This document shows positions 1 through 8,819 of a stretch of DNA of 64,000 bases, in pieces. A model generated the notes under the pieces. The model worked only from the letters and a program-made list of their open reading frames with translations, did no database searches and had not been told where the DNA came from. The stretch is from Melioribacteraceae bacterium (GTDB taxonomy: Bacteria > Bacteroidota > Ignavibacteria > Ignavibacteriales > Melioribacteraceae). Location of the stretch: positions 1,364,001-1,428,000 of the forward strand of contig DAOSDY010000001.1 of NCBI GenBank assembly GCA_035362835.1, given 5' to 3'. A program made the translations under genes and the position numbers. The stretch's first letter is position 1. Each line of letters opens with the position of its first letter.

Positions 1-960
1 AAAAATGTGACAGGAATTTCCGCCAAAGTAATTACTGTAGTAGTCGAATCGGGTGATGCGTCTCCTTCAACTCCGATCGGAATTAATCTGCCGAATGCAG
101 AATGGATAAGAAAAGAGCACGGATCAAAATCTGTAAACCTCGGCAACATTGTATACTCTTACAACAAAGCGGCGGAGTCGAGCGGATTACTGGAGGAGTT
201 TGCCTATTCTAAAGATGAAATCGACCGCGCTAGAAAATACGGAGCCCTTGCAAGCGATCTTCATACAGATATGCACGAAGTGATTGGACACGGCTCGGGT
301 CAGCTGAATCCCGGGGTGGGACAGCCGAACGAGACTCTGAAGAATTATGCCTCTGTTCTCGAGGAAACGCGTGCGGATCTTGTAGCCCTCTATTTTATTC
401 TGGACCGGAAGCTCGTTGATATCGGCGTAATGCCCTCTCTTGAAACCGGCAAAGCCGAATATGATGCTTATATCAGAAACGGATTGATGACTCAGCTTTC
501 CAGGATTGAACCGGGCGATAATATTGAACAGGCCCATATGCGTAACAGGCAGACTATATCGAAATGGGTTTATGAAAAAGGGAAAAGTGAAAACATAATA
601 GAGAAAAAGTTAAAGGACGGTAAAACATTTTTTGTAATTAACGATTATGAAAAACTGAGAAACCTGTTCGGACAGATGCTGAATGAAGTTCAGAGAATTA
701 AATCTGAAGGTGATTTCGAAGCAGGAAAAAATCTGATCGAAACTTACGGAGTAAAGGTAGACCGCAAGATTCATGATGAAGTTCTCACTAGATATAAAAA
801 GCTGAACATTGCTCCCTATGCAGGATTCATCAATCCGCGGTTAGTTCCGGTAATGAACGGAGAAGAAATTATTGATGTGAAGATAGAATATCCGGAGGAC
901 TTTACAGAACAGATGCTTTATTATGCGAAGGAGTATTCGTTTTTGCAGACTTACAATTAG
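1..960 (+). CDS. Dipeptidyl peptidase III-like zinc metallopeptidase (M49-type), 5' partial
   Basis: This is the C-terminal part of a zinc metallopeptidase; the reading frame is open to the first base, so the gene begins upstream of the window. The signature HEVIGH lies at residues 90-95 of the visible frame (counting from the GTG at base 7). This is the six-residue HExxxH-like motif with an extra spacer residue that characterises the M49 (DPP III) family. The EETRAD segment about 28 residues later fits the family's third zinc ligand and its neighbour. Family members remove dipeptides from peptide N-termini; many Bacteroidota homologues of this length class have no proven substrate. A strong hairpin follows the stop codon. 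Confidence 0.85.
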   Translation, partial: KNVTGISAKVITVVVESGDASPSTPIGINLPNAEWIRKEHGSKSVNLGNIVYSYNKAAESSGLLEEFAYSKDEIDRARKYGALASDLHTDMHEVIGHGSGQLNPGVGQPNETLKNYASVLEETRADLVALYFILDRKLVDIGVMPSLETGKAEYDAYIRNGLMTQLSRIEPGDNIEQAHMRNRQTISKWVYEKGKSENIIEKKLKDGKTFFVINDYEKLRNLFGQMLNEVQRIKSEGDFEAGKNLIETYGVKVDRKIHDEVLTRYKKLNIAPYAGFINPRLVPVMNGEEIIDVKIEYPEDFTEQMLYYAKEYSFLQTYN

Positions 961-971
961 TCTGCAGGTAG

Positions 972-1004
972 AGCCCTTCCTCGGCTAAGGAAGGGCTTTT
1001 TTTT
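972..1004 (+). terminator. Intrinsic terminator after the M49-like peptidase
   Basis: A perfect 9-bp stem (972-980 with 989-997) with an 8-base loop is followed by a run of eight T on the plus strand. It sits 11 bases after the peptidase stop codon and abuts the end of the convergent fmdB-like gene. The T-run is on the plus side only. Confidence 0.9.
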
Positions 1005-1251
1005 AGTTTAATCCGCACATTCCGCTGGCGCATCCGCCGTAGGAAGGAACACCGCAGTTGCCGTCGGAACACGAAGAACCGCTGTCGAAACCCGTCGAGC
1101 TTCCGGTTGAAGCGCTGAACGACGAGAGTAATTTCTTGTGGTTTTTGGACTGGCAGTCTGGACAAATCACCTCTTCCAGGTTTGCGGAGGATTTTTGAAG
1201 AACATCGAATTTTTTACCGCAGTCGTTGCATTTGTACTCAAAGATTGGCAT
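1003..1251 (-). CDS. FmdB-family zinc ribbon protein
   Basis: An 82-residue protein starting MPIFEYKCNDCGKKFDVLQ, the typical FmdB/regulatory zinc ribbon opening, with two CxxC pairs (CNDC near residue 8 and CPDC near residue 31) that would bind one zinc. The C-terminal half is a low-complexity Gly/Ser/Cys tail, as often seen in this family. The family is named after a putative regulator of formamidase genes, but its real role is unknown. It lies 14 bases downstream of the FAH-family gene on the same strand and may be co-transcribed with it. Confidence 0.85.
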   Translation of the reverse strand: MPIFEYKCNDCGKKFDVLQKSSANLEEVICPDCQSKNHKKLLSSFSASTGSSTGFDSGSSCSDGNCGVPSYGGCASGMCGLN

Positions 1252-1265
1252 TAGTTACTCCTTAT

Positions 1266-1925
1266 TTATTTAATTACTTTAGTCGATAATGAAGCGATAT
1301 TTTCGATTGATGCATCGATTGAATCACCTGGAACCACACGCCCAACTCCTTCGGGTGTCCCTGTAAAAATCAGATCTCCTTTTTCCAGTTTCATTCGTGC
1401 AGAGATATATTTCACAATTTCAACCGGCGAAAAGATCATATTCTTAACCTGCGAATTCTGTTTTTCTACTCCATTTACTGAAAGGGAGATCGCCTCATTC
1501 CCGTTTAAAGAATAATCTTTCTTCAATACAATCTCAGAGAGAACTGCCGCTGTATCAAAACATTTGGCCAAGGTCCAGGGTTCTCCCTTTTTCTTGAACT
1601 GGGATTGTAAATCCCGGAGAGTCATATCAAGTCCAACCGTGTAACCCTCAATTGCCTCCGAAGCGGATTGGTCATCAGCATTTTTTACTTCGGCTCCAAT
1701 ATATAGAACAAGTTCTACTTCGTGATGCAGGTCGTTTGAATATTCCGGATGAACAACCGGTTCTCCAGAAAAGATAACGTTTGATGCCGGTTTTAAAAAT
1801 ATCAAAGGGAAATCAGGAATTTCGTTTCCAAGTTCTCTGGCGTGTTCGGCATAGTTTCTTCCTACACAAACAATTTTCCCGATCGGGACTTCATCATTAC
1901 TGTTTTTGAATTTTAGATATTTCAT
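1266..1925 (-). CDS. Fumarylacetoacetate hydrolase (FAH) family protein
   Basis: At 219 residues this is the single-domain FAH length (FAHD1/YcgM-like acylpyruvases and decarboxylases). Visible family features are GKIVCVGRNYAEHA near the N-terminus, the metal-binding acidic cluster in HHEVELVLYIG, GYTVGLDMTLRDLQ, and the C-terminal FTGTPEGVGRV loop. Members are Mg2+-dependent and cleave or decarboxylate acylpyruvates or oxaloacetate, or hydrate catechol breakdown products; the substrate here cannot be told from sequence. No aromatic-catabolism genes are nearby, which favours a housekeeping acylpyruvase/oxaloacetate decarboxylase role (inference). Confidence 0.88.
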   Translation of the reverse strand: MKYLKFKNSNDEVPIGKIVCVGRNYAEHARELGNEIPDFPLIFLKPASNVIFSGEPVVHPEYSNDLHHEVELVLYIGAEVKNADDQSASEAIEGYTVGLDMTLRDLQSQFKKKGEPWTLAKCFDTAAVLSEIVLKKDYSLNGNEAISLSVNGVEKQNSQVKNMIFSPVEIVKYISARMKLEKGDLIFTGTPEGVGRVVPGDSIDASIENIASLSTKVIK

Positions 1926-1981
1926 AACGCCTTATTAGATAAAATATTTTTTAAAAGGATTCAGGGGGAATAAAAAGTTTT

Positions 1982-3232
1982 CTAAGTTTTTTGTTCCTTT
2001 TTTTTAGCTGCAGGGAATAAAATATTGTTTAATATCAGCCTGTAGCCAGGCGAATTTTTAAATAAACTCAGGTCAGTTGGAGGGTCTCCCACCGCGTGCT
2101 GATAATCCTCCGGATCGTGACCGCCGTAAAATGTAAAAGTCCCTCTTCCGAAATTTCCGTGAATATATTTAATCTGATCTGTGCCGGCCCTCTCGGCAAG
2201 TATATAAACTGAGTTCTTGATCAGTTTTCTCCGGTACATAGTTGTCTGACCCATAAATCCGGGAATCACGTTAACATGATTCTGAATCAGCATTGTTGGA
2301 ACCGGATCGTATTTGGCGGAGAAATCGAATAGAGTGAAATAGTCGTTCCGCTGGTCTCCGATTTCAAGGGGCTGGATATCGATATCACTGTATTCGTAAA
2401 TAAGCGGATTCATTTCCAGTTTAAAATTCTCGAATGCAAATGTATTTAAAAAATCGAGTTTGTTTTCCGCACCGGGATCCGGAGCGTCTCCGTCGTACAT
2501 CCTGTCAACAATATCTACATTCATTGCAGAAAGTGTAATATCAAACGAGTCGGTTGCCGAACACATTGCAAATAGAAATCCTCCCTTGCCGACGTAATCC
2601 TTGATTATCGCCACAACGGTTTTTTCCATATCGGATACTTTTTTGAAACCGAGTTTTTTTGCTTCCGTTTCATACAGAAGCTGCTGTTCAACATACCATG
2701 CGGCCCCGCTGAACGAAGCATAAAATTTTCCGAACTGCCCTGTAAAATCCTCATGATGCGAATGAAGCCAATCGTACTTTTCAAGATCACCGCGGAGGAT
2801 CTCTTCAATCCAGATTTTATCGTAGCTAACTTCGGCATAATCGAGCGCCAGCATTACGGCGTCATCCCACGGCTGAAATCCGGGCGGAACATAAACAGCT
2901 ATCTTCGGTGCTTTTTCCAGACGGACGATATCCATATTCTGATCTTCGCTCTGGACAAAGGAATAAATCTGAACCGCTTCTTCATTTGAAAGAGGTGAAA
3001 AGGAAACCCCTTTTAGCCTGCATTTGAACGCGAGCTGATCCGTATAATCGAACATGAAAGATCCGCCCTTGTAGTTTAATAGCCAGTCACCCGTCGATCC
3101 GCTCTCCAGAGCGTTAAATGCAATACCGTATGCCTTCAAATGATCCGCCTGCTGAAGGTCCATATTTATAAGGAGCTTGGACTGAGCAAAAGTGGAGATA
3201 AAACAGATTAATAACGGGGCTATAAATTTCAT
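1982..3232 (-). CDS. Secreted protein of the group often labelled 'asparagine synthetase B' in Bacteroidota
   Basis: A 416-residue protein with an N-terminal signal peptide (MKFIAPLLICFISTFAQS). The segment KAYGIAFNALESGSTGDWLLNYKGGSF matches my recollection of a Bacteroidota/Chlorobi family labelled asparagine synthetase B in databases. No glutamine amidotransferase Cys2, PP-loop or ATP pyrophosphatase motif is visible, so that label is probably wrong. The core reads like an alpha/beta domain (GGFLFAMCSATDSFDI, YIHGNFGRGTFTFYGGHDPEDYQH), reminiscent of class-I-amidotransferase-like (ThuA-type) folds; that comparison is my inference. Likely periplasmic; function unknown. Confidence 0.8.
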   Translation of the reverse strand: MKFIAPLLICFISTFAQSKLLINMDLQQADHLKAYGIAFNALESGSTGDWLLNYKGGSFMFDYTDQLAFKCRLKGVSFSPLSNEEAVQIYSFVQSEDQNMDIVRLEKAPKIAVYVPPGFQPWDDAVMLALDYAEVSYDKIWIEEILRGDLEKYDWLHSHHEDFTGQFGKFYASFSGAAWYVEQQLLYETEAKKLGFKKVSDMEKTVVAIIKDYVGKGGFLFAMCSATDSFDITLSAMNVDIVDRMYDGDAPDPGAENKLDFLNTFAFENFKLEMNPLIYEYSDIDIQPLEIGDQRNDYFTLFDFSAKYDPVPTMLIQNHVNVIPGFMGQTTMYRRKLIKNSVYILAERAGTDQIKYIHGNFGRGTFTFYGGHDPEDYQHAVGDPPTDLSLFKNSPGYRLILNNILFPAAKKKEQKT

Positions 3233-3266
3233 CTTAAATATTAAATGTGTGGGACAAAAATAAAAC

Positions 3267-3305
3267 GGGCTTAATCGTAATACAAATAAGTGACCGATTA
3301 AGCCC
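3267..3305 (-). terminator. Hairpin terminator after clpX
   Basis: An 11-bp perfect stem (3267-3277 with 3295-3305) with a 17-base loop lies just beyond the clpX stop. Read on the minus strand it is followed by CGTTTTATTTTTG, a T-rich tail typical of an intrinsic terminator. It separates the clpX operon from the secreted-protein gene. Confidence 0.75.
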
Positions 3306-3324
3306 CTAAATTCCGGAAATTACT

Positions 3325-4578
3325 TTAAGCTGTTTTTCTATCGCTTTCTATGTAGAGGGGTTTTTCTCCTTTGGTTACCACGTCACGAGTTATTAAACAT
3401 TTATCGATGTTTTCCTGTGTTGGAAGTTCGTACATAATATCGAGCAGAATTCCTTCAACAATCGATCTGAGCGCGCGGGCACCGGTTTTACGCTCGAATG
3501 CTTTCCTGACAATTTCATCAAGTGCAAGCTGATCAAATTCCAGCTCCACACCTTCCATCATAAATAATTTCTTGTACTGTTTAATTATTGCATTCTTAGG
3601 TTCGGTTAGAATATTCTTTAATGCCTTGTCGTTGAGAGAATGGAGAGGAGCAATAATCGGTAATCGTCCTACAAGCTCGGGAATCAATCCGTATTTTGTA
3701 AGATCTTCCGGCTGAATCTGTGTGACCAGGTTATCTTTATCCATAACTTCGTTGTTGGATAGATCGGTGTCGAAACCGATTGTGTTCCGGTTGATTCTGG
3801 AAGCAACAACATTTTCGATTCCTTCGAAAGCGCCGCCGCAAATGAAAAGAATATTTTTTGTGTTAATATTTATGAGACTCTGTTCGGGATGTTTCCTGCC
3901 TCCGCGCGGCGGAACACCGGCTACGGTTCCTTCCAGAATTTTCAAGAGCGCCTGCTGAACACCCTCTCCGGAAACGTCACGCGTTATAGAGACCGATTCG
4001 CTCTTGCGCGCTATCTTATCGATCTCGTCTATGTAGACAATTCCTTTCTGAGCTTTTTCGAGATTGTAATCCGCCGCCTGAAGCAGCCGGACAAGGACGG
4101 TTTCAACATCGTCTCCAACATATCCGGCTTCGGTTAATGTGGTAGCGTCTGCAATTGCAAAAGGCACATCGAGTATCCGCGCGAGAGTCTGAGCAAGAAG
4201 TGTCTTGCCGACTCCGGTTGGCCCGATTAATAAAATGTTGCTCTTCTCAATTTCAATTTCATCCATATCGAAAAGAGAAGTTGAAGCATTGATCCTTTTA
4301 TAGTGGTTATAAACTGCAACGGCAAGGATTTTTTTTGCAAGTTCCTGATCGATAACATATTCATCCAGACTTTTTTTAATCAGGTCGGGTGTTAAAGTAG
4401 AATTATAGGTTTCTTTTTTTGTAAAAGAGGCGACATTATTTTTAAGTATATCGACGCTTGTTTTAATACAAATATCGCAAATGTAAACATCCGGACCGGC
4501 TACCATGCTGGTAACCTCACTGCCGTCTCTTCCGCAGAAGGAGCATTTAACGCTTTTGGGTTCTCTGGAATCTGTCAT
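3325..4578 (-). CDS. clpX: ATP-dependent Clp protease ATP-binding subunit ClpX
   Basis: ClpX is the AAA+ unfoldase that recognises substrates and feeds them to ClpP. The 417-residue length is standard. The N-terminal zinc-binding domain has Cys12, Cys15, Cys34 and Cys37. Walker A is GPTGVGKT at 119-126, followed by the GYVGDDVE pore loop, the VYIDEIDK Walker B and the SGEGVQQALLKILEGT segment. An IGF tripeptide (NRNTIGFD) marks the ClpP-docking loop. No clpP is in the window. Upstream on the same strand the TPR gene overlaps the clpX start by 4 bases (ATGA-type), so the two are probably translationally coupled. Confidence 0.98.
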   Translation of the reverse strand: MTDSREPKSVKCSFCGRDGSEVTSMVAGPDVYICDICIKTSVDILKNNVASFTKKETYNSTLTPDLIKKSLDEYVIDQELAKKILAVAVYNHYKRINASTSLFDMDEIEIEKSNILLIGPTGVGKTLLAQTLARILDVPFAIADATTLTEAGYVGDDVETVLVRLLQAADYNLEKAQKGIVYIDEIDKIARKSESVSITRDVSGEGVQQALLKILEGTVAGVPPRGGRKHPEQSLININTKNILFICGGAFEGIENVVASRINRNTIGFDTDLSNNEVMDKDNLVTQIQPEDLTKYGLIPELVGRLPIIAPLHSLNDKALKNILTEPKNAIIKQYKKLFMMEGVELEFDQLALDEIVRKAFERKTGARALRSIVEGILLDIMYELPTQENIDKCLITRDVVTKGEKPLYIESDRKTA

Positions 4579-6458
4579 TTATTTCCGTTTTTTATGGATA
4601 TTGAGTTTAAGTATTCTCTTGCTGTGTCAAAATATAAGGAGTTGGGGAATTTTTCAAGCAATTTCTGGTAAATTGCCGCGCCGCGCTGCGGGTCATTCAA
4701 ACCGAATTGATACGTCATTCCGAGCAATAAAGTTGATTTATCTGCAAAAATCGCAGCTTTTAACTCATCTGAGAGCTCTTCGAGGATTTTAGAGGCCTCA
4801 AAAAAATTTTCTTCAGAAATTAAAATTTCGGCGAGTTTATATTTTGCGAACTCGTTTATTACAAACAAATTAGAGTTATCAGCTAAAGTTTTAAATTCAA
4901 TCGCGGATTCTTTCGGCTTGTTTTGAAACAAAAGTCTGTCCGCCTTTGCGTAGGTTAAAAGGTTTAAAGAATCTTTTCTTGCCAATGTAATGAGTGAGGA
5001 GTATTCAATTGCATCATTAGCCGGATCAGAATTTAGATTTTGAAGGAGTTCTTTCAGGATATTTATTGAACCGTTAAAATCCCCTTTCCAGAAATAGACT
5101 AATCCAAGATACAGTTTCGCCTGGGCAACTACGTCGGGTTCTGCATTACTGAATCTTCCGCTCTGTATCAGTAAATTAACCGCTTCATCAAGCCGATCAA
5201 GTTTCATCGCAATCTCTCCTTTACCCAGATACGATAATGATGTGTATCTGGAGTATGGAGATTTACTAATAACCAGATTGTATAGACTATCTGCTTTGTA
5301 GAACTGATTCAACTTACGGAAATAAATTTCAGCCATTCTGAAAGTTGCTTCAATAAACGAAGCATTGTCGGGATATATTTTTGCAAGACGTTCATATGAA
5401 ACGATTACAGCTGAATATTCTTCTTCAAATTTCTTGTCGTCGTTGCCGTAGAGTTTCCAGCCGGAGGAATTATTTTTTACTTTCAGGTTAACATTATCTT
5501 CGAGTGTTCTGACCAACCCGATTTCGGCTATCTGAACCAGAGGGGATTGTTTATAATTTTGAATTATATATCTGTAACCTTTCGAAGCAATATCATACTG
5601 CCTGTTCCTGTATGCTTCCTGGACAAAAGCAAAGATGTAATTCCCCCCGCCGTTTATTTTCCGGTCGTACTCAATAATATTTTCAAATGCCTCATCGTAC
5701 ATTCCGGAAAGTGAGTAGGCAAATGAAAGCAGTTCATTGAAAACGGGGAGACTGTTTCTTTCGGCAAATTCTTTAATCACTTTAATTGTGCTTTCGGCAG
5801 CGCCGGGTTTTCCGAAATAATTTTGAAATCGTGATTTAACAATTCCGGACTGTTCCGGTTTTGCGGATACAAGAGTGCAATACTCCTCGGCAGCCTCTTC
5901 AAACCGCATGTTTAATGAATAGATGTTTGCCAGATCAAAAGAGAAGATTACAGGATCGCCGGAAAATGCTTTTCCCCGTTTAAGAATCTCGATCGCTTTA
6001 TCGAATAGGCGGTTTTCGATCGCATAATTGGCAATAACACGATATGGAACGTAAGTATTCGGATTTATATTGATGCCGCGCTCCCATGATTCGTATGCCT
6101 TCTGAATGTTGTCCATCATATAATATGTGGTTCCGAGCATTCCGTAGAGAGAAACATCGGCCGGTATTTCTTTAATCTTAGTTTCGAGGAGCAGAATCGA
6201 CTCGTCGTATTTTTTCTGCCTGACCAGAATTTTATTCAAAGCATCCAGATAGACCTGATTCCATGTCTCCAGGGATTGAAGCTCCCTGTAGATTGTTTCG
6301 GCTTTTTCAAACTGCCCGGCCTGTTCGTAGCTGAGTGCGAGCCGGTATTTATTTTCGATATCCTGCCGGTCTGCCTGGGCGTGAGTTGAGAGTGAGAAAA
6401 ATAAGAGAGATAATAGAACCGAAAGCCGTATTAAACTAATCAAGAAATCTTTCCTCAA
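4575..6458 (-). CDS. Exported tetratricopeptide-repeat protein
   Basis: A 627-residue protein with an N-terminal signal peptide (hydrophobic stretch LSVLLSLLFFSLSTHAQA) and TPR-like helical repeats through nearly the whole length, e.g. YRLALSYEQAGQFEKAETIYREL near residue 38 and YSRYTSLSYLGKGEIAMKLDRLDEAVNLL in the middle. Such proteins scaffold periplasmic or outer-membrane complexes; the partner is unknown. The chosen start is a TTG that overlaps the upstream FAD-oxidase gene by 23 bases, and the end overlaps clpX by 4 bases, so the three genes form a tight operon. Confidence 0.85.
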   Translation of the reverse strand: MRKDFLISLIRLSVLLSLLFFSLSTHAQADRQDIENKYRLALSYEQAGQFEKAETIYRELQSLETWNQVYLDALNKILVRQKKYDESILLLETKIKEIPADVSLYGMLGTTYYMMDNIQKAYESWERGININPNTYVPYRVIANYAIENRLFDKAIEILKRGKAFSGDPVIFSFDLANIYSLNMRFEEAAEEYCTLVSAKPEQSGIVKSRFQNYFGKPGAAESTIKVIKEFAERNSLPVFNELLSFAYSLSGMYDEAFENIIEYDRKINGGGNYIFAFVQEAYRNRQYDIASKGYRYIIQNYKQSPLVQIAEIGLVRTLEDNVNLKVKNNSSGWKLYGNDDKKFEEEYSAVIVSYERLAKIYPDNASFIEATFRMAEIYFRKLNQFYKADSLYNLVISKSPYSRYTSLSYLGKGEIAMKLDRLDEAVNLLIQSGRFSNAEPDVVAQAKLYLGLVYFWKGDFNGSINILKELLQNLNSDPANDAIEYSSLITLARKDSLNLLTYAKADRLLFQNKPKESAIEFKTLADNSNLFVINEFAKYKLAEILISEENFFEASKILEELSDELKAAIFADKSTLLLGMTYQFGLNDPQRGAAIYQKLLEKFPNSLYFDTAREYLNSISIKNGNK

Positions 6459-7914
6459 AAATATTCCCGATCGATAAAATTTTGATCGGATCGAATGCGA
6501 GTTTTAACAGGGCCATTTTACGCACTACATCTTCGCCGTACATTTTAATCAGGTATTCACGTTTGGCCTTGCCGATACCGTGTTCTGCTGATACAGTTCC
6601 TTTGAAACTAACCGCCAGAGCACACAAATCCGAATAGACTTTTTTTGCTATCTGAAACTGAAACGGATTTTCCGGAAGCATATTCAAATGAAGATGACAA
6701 TTGCCCGCATGGCCGTATATAACGTACTTAAGCCCGTTCTCCTCAACCATCTTTTTTGATAACCTGTAAAACTCTTTGAAATACTGCTCCGGTACAGCTG
6801 TATCCGTTCCGACTTTTTTCAATCCTTTTTGAGTAATATATTCATTTACCTTCCAGGCGATGGCATGACGGAATTCTTTGAATGTTTCTTCATCGGACGA
6901 ACCGAGGGCGAGCCAGGATTCATCGGTAATGCAATTATACCTGTCAAGGATCTCAATCCATTGGCTTTCGGGCGAATCTTTTTCGTTTCCTGTTTCCTGT
7001 TCAAACCATACTGCCGCTTCAGCGCTATCAGGAATCTTTGTGTAAGCATCTCTAAGAAAATCAATTCCGTTCTTATCAAAAAATTCCAGGCCTCTTGCCG
7101 ATAACTTTTTGTTAGCAATTAACCGGTTTTCTCTTGATATAGAGCGGGCGTGTTCTATAAAATTTAACGCGTCATCTTCACTCCTGAAAAATGCAACCGA
7201 TGAAAATACACTCATCGGAAGTTCGATAAGCTTCAATTTAATTTGTGTAATTACACCGAGAGTTCCTTCCGATCCGATAAAAATATCTATAAGATCCATA
7301 TTTTCTTTGCAGTAGTACCCGGCGGCGTTTTTCGTCTCCGGCATTTCATACTTAGGAAGATTAAACGATAATATCTTTCCGCTTTCTGTAAGTAGCATCG
7401 CATCATAACCGTCGGATCTAAACTGATCTCTGGAGATTTTTATTATTTCACCGTCTGAGAGAACAATTCTTAGAGATAGAACATAATCTCTTGTCGGGCC
7501 GTATTTAAAAGTTCGGGCTCCGGATGAATTGGTTGCAACGGTAGCACCAATAAAGCAGTTTCTTTCGGTCGGGTCGGGCGGATAGAACAGATTACGCGAT
7601 TCCACCTCGTCCTGAAAATCTTTTAAGAGAACTCCCGGTTCTACTATTGCGTACTTTTCAGATTCATTAACCTCGATGATTCTATTCATCTTTTCAACAG
7701 AAAGAACGATACCGCCTTCGGGAACGCGTGCGCCGGTTAATCCGGTCCCGTTTCCTGAAATTGTTATCCGTTTTTTTTCATCAGAAGATTTTTTTAACAG
7801 TGCGGCTACATCGTTTTCGTTTTCAGGGAAATAAACCGCTTCGCAGCTTCCAGAGTAATTTGAAGCGTCCGATAAATAATTCTGTATTTCGTCACTGTTT
7901 TGTTTGATTATCAT
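6436..7914 (-). CDS. FAD-binding oxidoreductase, GlcD/D-lactate dehydrogenase type
   Basis: A 492-residue flavoprotein with an N-terminal FAD_binding_4 (PCMH) domain: the ISGNGTGLTGARVPEGG segment near residues 52-68 contacts the FAD pyrophosphate. The C-terminal FAD-oxidase domain carries GHAGNCHLHLNM, with metal-binding His residues, and AEHGIGKAKREYL. The family oxidises 2-hydroxyacids such as glycolate or D-lactate, passing electrons to the quinone pool or a partner subunit. No GlcE/GlcF subunits are adjacent, so a single-subunit D-lactate or 2-hydroxyacid dehydrogenase is more likely (inference). First gene of the operon that continues through the TPR protein to clpX. Confidence 0.9.
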   Translation of the reverse strand: MIIKQNSDEIQNYLSDASNYSGSCEAVYFPENENDVAALLKKSSDEKKRITISGNGTGLTGARVPEGGIVLSVEKMNRIIEVNESEKYAIVEPGVLLKDFQDEVESRNLFYPPDPTERNCFIGATVATNSSGARTFKYGPTRDYVLSLRIVLSDGEIIKISRDQFRSDGYDAMLLTESGKILSFNLPKYEMPETKNAAGYYCKENMDLIDIFIGSEGTLGVITQIKLKLIELPMSVFSSVAFFRSEDDALNFIEHARSISRENRLIANKKLSARGLEFFDKNGIDFLRDAYTKIPDSAEAAVWFEQETGNEKDSPESQWIEILDRYNCITDESWLALGSSDEETFKEFRHAIAWKVNEYITQKGLKKVGTDTAVPEQYFKEFYRLSKKMVEENGLKYVIYGHAGNCHLHLNMLPENPFQFQIAKKVYSDLCALAVSFKGTVSAEHGIGKAKREYLIKMYGEDVVRKMALLKLAFDPIKILSIGNIFEERFLD

Positions 7915-7941
7915 GGCGGGGAAATATTAAACACCGGTTCT

Positions 7942-8157
7942 TTATTCTACCGGCTTATTATGCCGCATCATAATTTCTTTCCAGGCATCTAAATCGAGTA
8001 TTTCAGATTCCTCTATAAGCATTATCGGAATGTCGTCTTCGATCCTGTAACGGCGTCTGCTCTCTTTATCAACTGAAATAAGAAAGTTGCCGTCCAGAAC
8101 AAGATCGGCTTTGGTTTCAGGACAGCAGAGAATATCAAGTAATTCTTTAGAAATCAT
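7942..8157 (-). CDS. Trm112/UPF0434-like small protein
   Basis: A 71-residue protein beginning MISKELLDILCCPETKADLVL, matching the Trm112p-like (UPF0434/YcaR) family. The open frame extends further upstream to 8229, but the ATG at 8157 gives the family's normal N-terminus and has a good Shine-Dalgarno (GGAG five bases upstream). The usual CPxC zinc knuckle appears as CCPET, so one cysteine of the classical pair is displaced or lost. Bacterial members are thought to help methyltransferases or lipid A enzymes fold; the role here is unknown. Confidence 0.8.
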   Translation of the reverse strand: MISKELLDILCCPETKADLVLDGNFLISVDKESRRRYRIEDDIPIMLIEESEILDLDAWKEIMMRHNKPVE

Positions 8158-8246
8158 TTTAGCTCCGCACCGCTGTTGTTCATATAATTTGTTAAATTTG
8201 CCTTCAATTGTAATAAAAATTGAGAACAATTTTAAGATAATTGTGC

Positions 8247-8819
8247 ATGACCGGATCGTTTAATTCAAATAATATTAAAGAAGTACCACGGCTTGAGACC
8301 GATCGGCTGATATTGAGAGGATTCTCCCCAAATGATAAGTATGATATTTTCGAGTATGCATCTGTTCCGTCCGTTACCCAATACCTGCCTTGGGAATTTC
8401 ATAAAAGCCTGGATGATACCGAAGCGTTTTTGAAACTATCTGCGGAGATGTTTGCGTCGCAGGATAATATCGACTTTGCTGTTGAATTAAAATCGGAAAA
8501 AAAGGTCATCGGAGGAATATCAATAAGAAAATGGAACGATAAAAACCGGTGCGCCGATATTGGATACGTTCTTTCTCCCAAATATTGGAATAGGGGGATT
8601 ATAACCGAAGCAATTAAAAGAGTAATCAGATTTGGCTTCGAAGTTTTGAATGCAAATCGTATAGAAGCACATTGCGACGAAGAGAATATTCCCTCCTTCA
8701 GGGCAATGGAAAAAGCAGGTATGCGGTATGAAGGTACGTTAAAAGATAAAGTTTTTTTGAAGGGAAAATTTATCAACATAAAATTTTATTCGATTTTGAA
8801 AGAGGAATTATCTGAATGA
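8247..8819 (+). CDS. GNAT-family N-acetyltransferase (RimJ/RimL type)
   Basis: About 190 residues. The opening PRLETDRLILRGFSPND is the typical RimJ/RimL-like start. The acetyl-CoA-binding segment follows (IGYVLSPKYWNRGIITEAIKRVI), then the characteristic NIPSFRAMEKAGMRYEGTLKD motif. Such enzymes acetylate protein N-termini, antibiotics or metabolites with acetyl-CoA; the substrate is unknown. The ATG at 8247 is preferred over the TTG two codons upstream. The stop overlaps the TrpF-like start by 4 bases (ATGA), so it heads a three-gene operon. Confidence 0.9.
   Translation: MTGSFNSNNIKEVPRLETDRLILRGFSPNDKYDIFEYASVPSVTQYLPWEFHKSLDDTEAFLKLSAEMFASQDNIDFAVELKSEKKVIGGISIRKWNDKNRCADIGYVLSPKYWNRGIITEAIKRVIRFGFEVLNANRIEAHCDEENIPSFRAMEKAGMRYEGTLKDKVFLKGKFINIKFYSILKEELSE

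Noticed and set aside
902..1165. 87-codon minus-strand frame overlapping the M49-like gene end and fmdB
   Set aside because: It crosses the terminator at 972-1004 and overlaps two real genes.
1982..3232. Calling this gene asnB
   Set aside because: No asparagine synthetase motifs are visible and a signal peptide is present.
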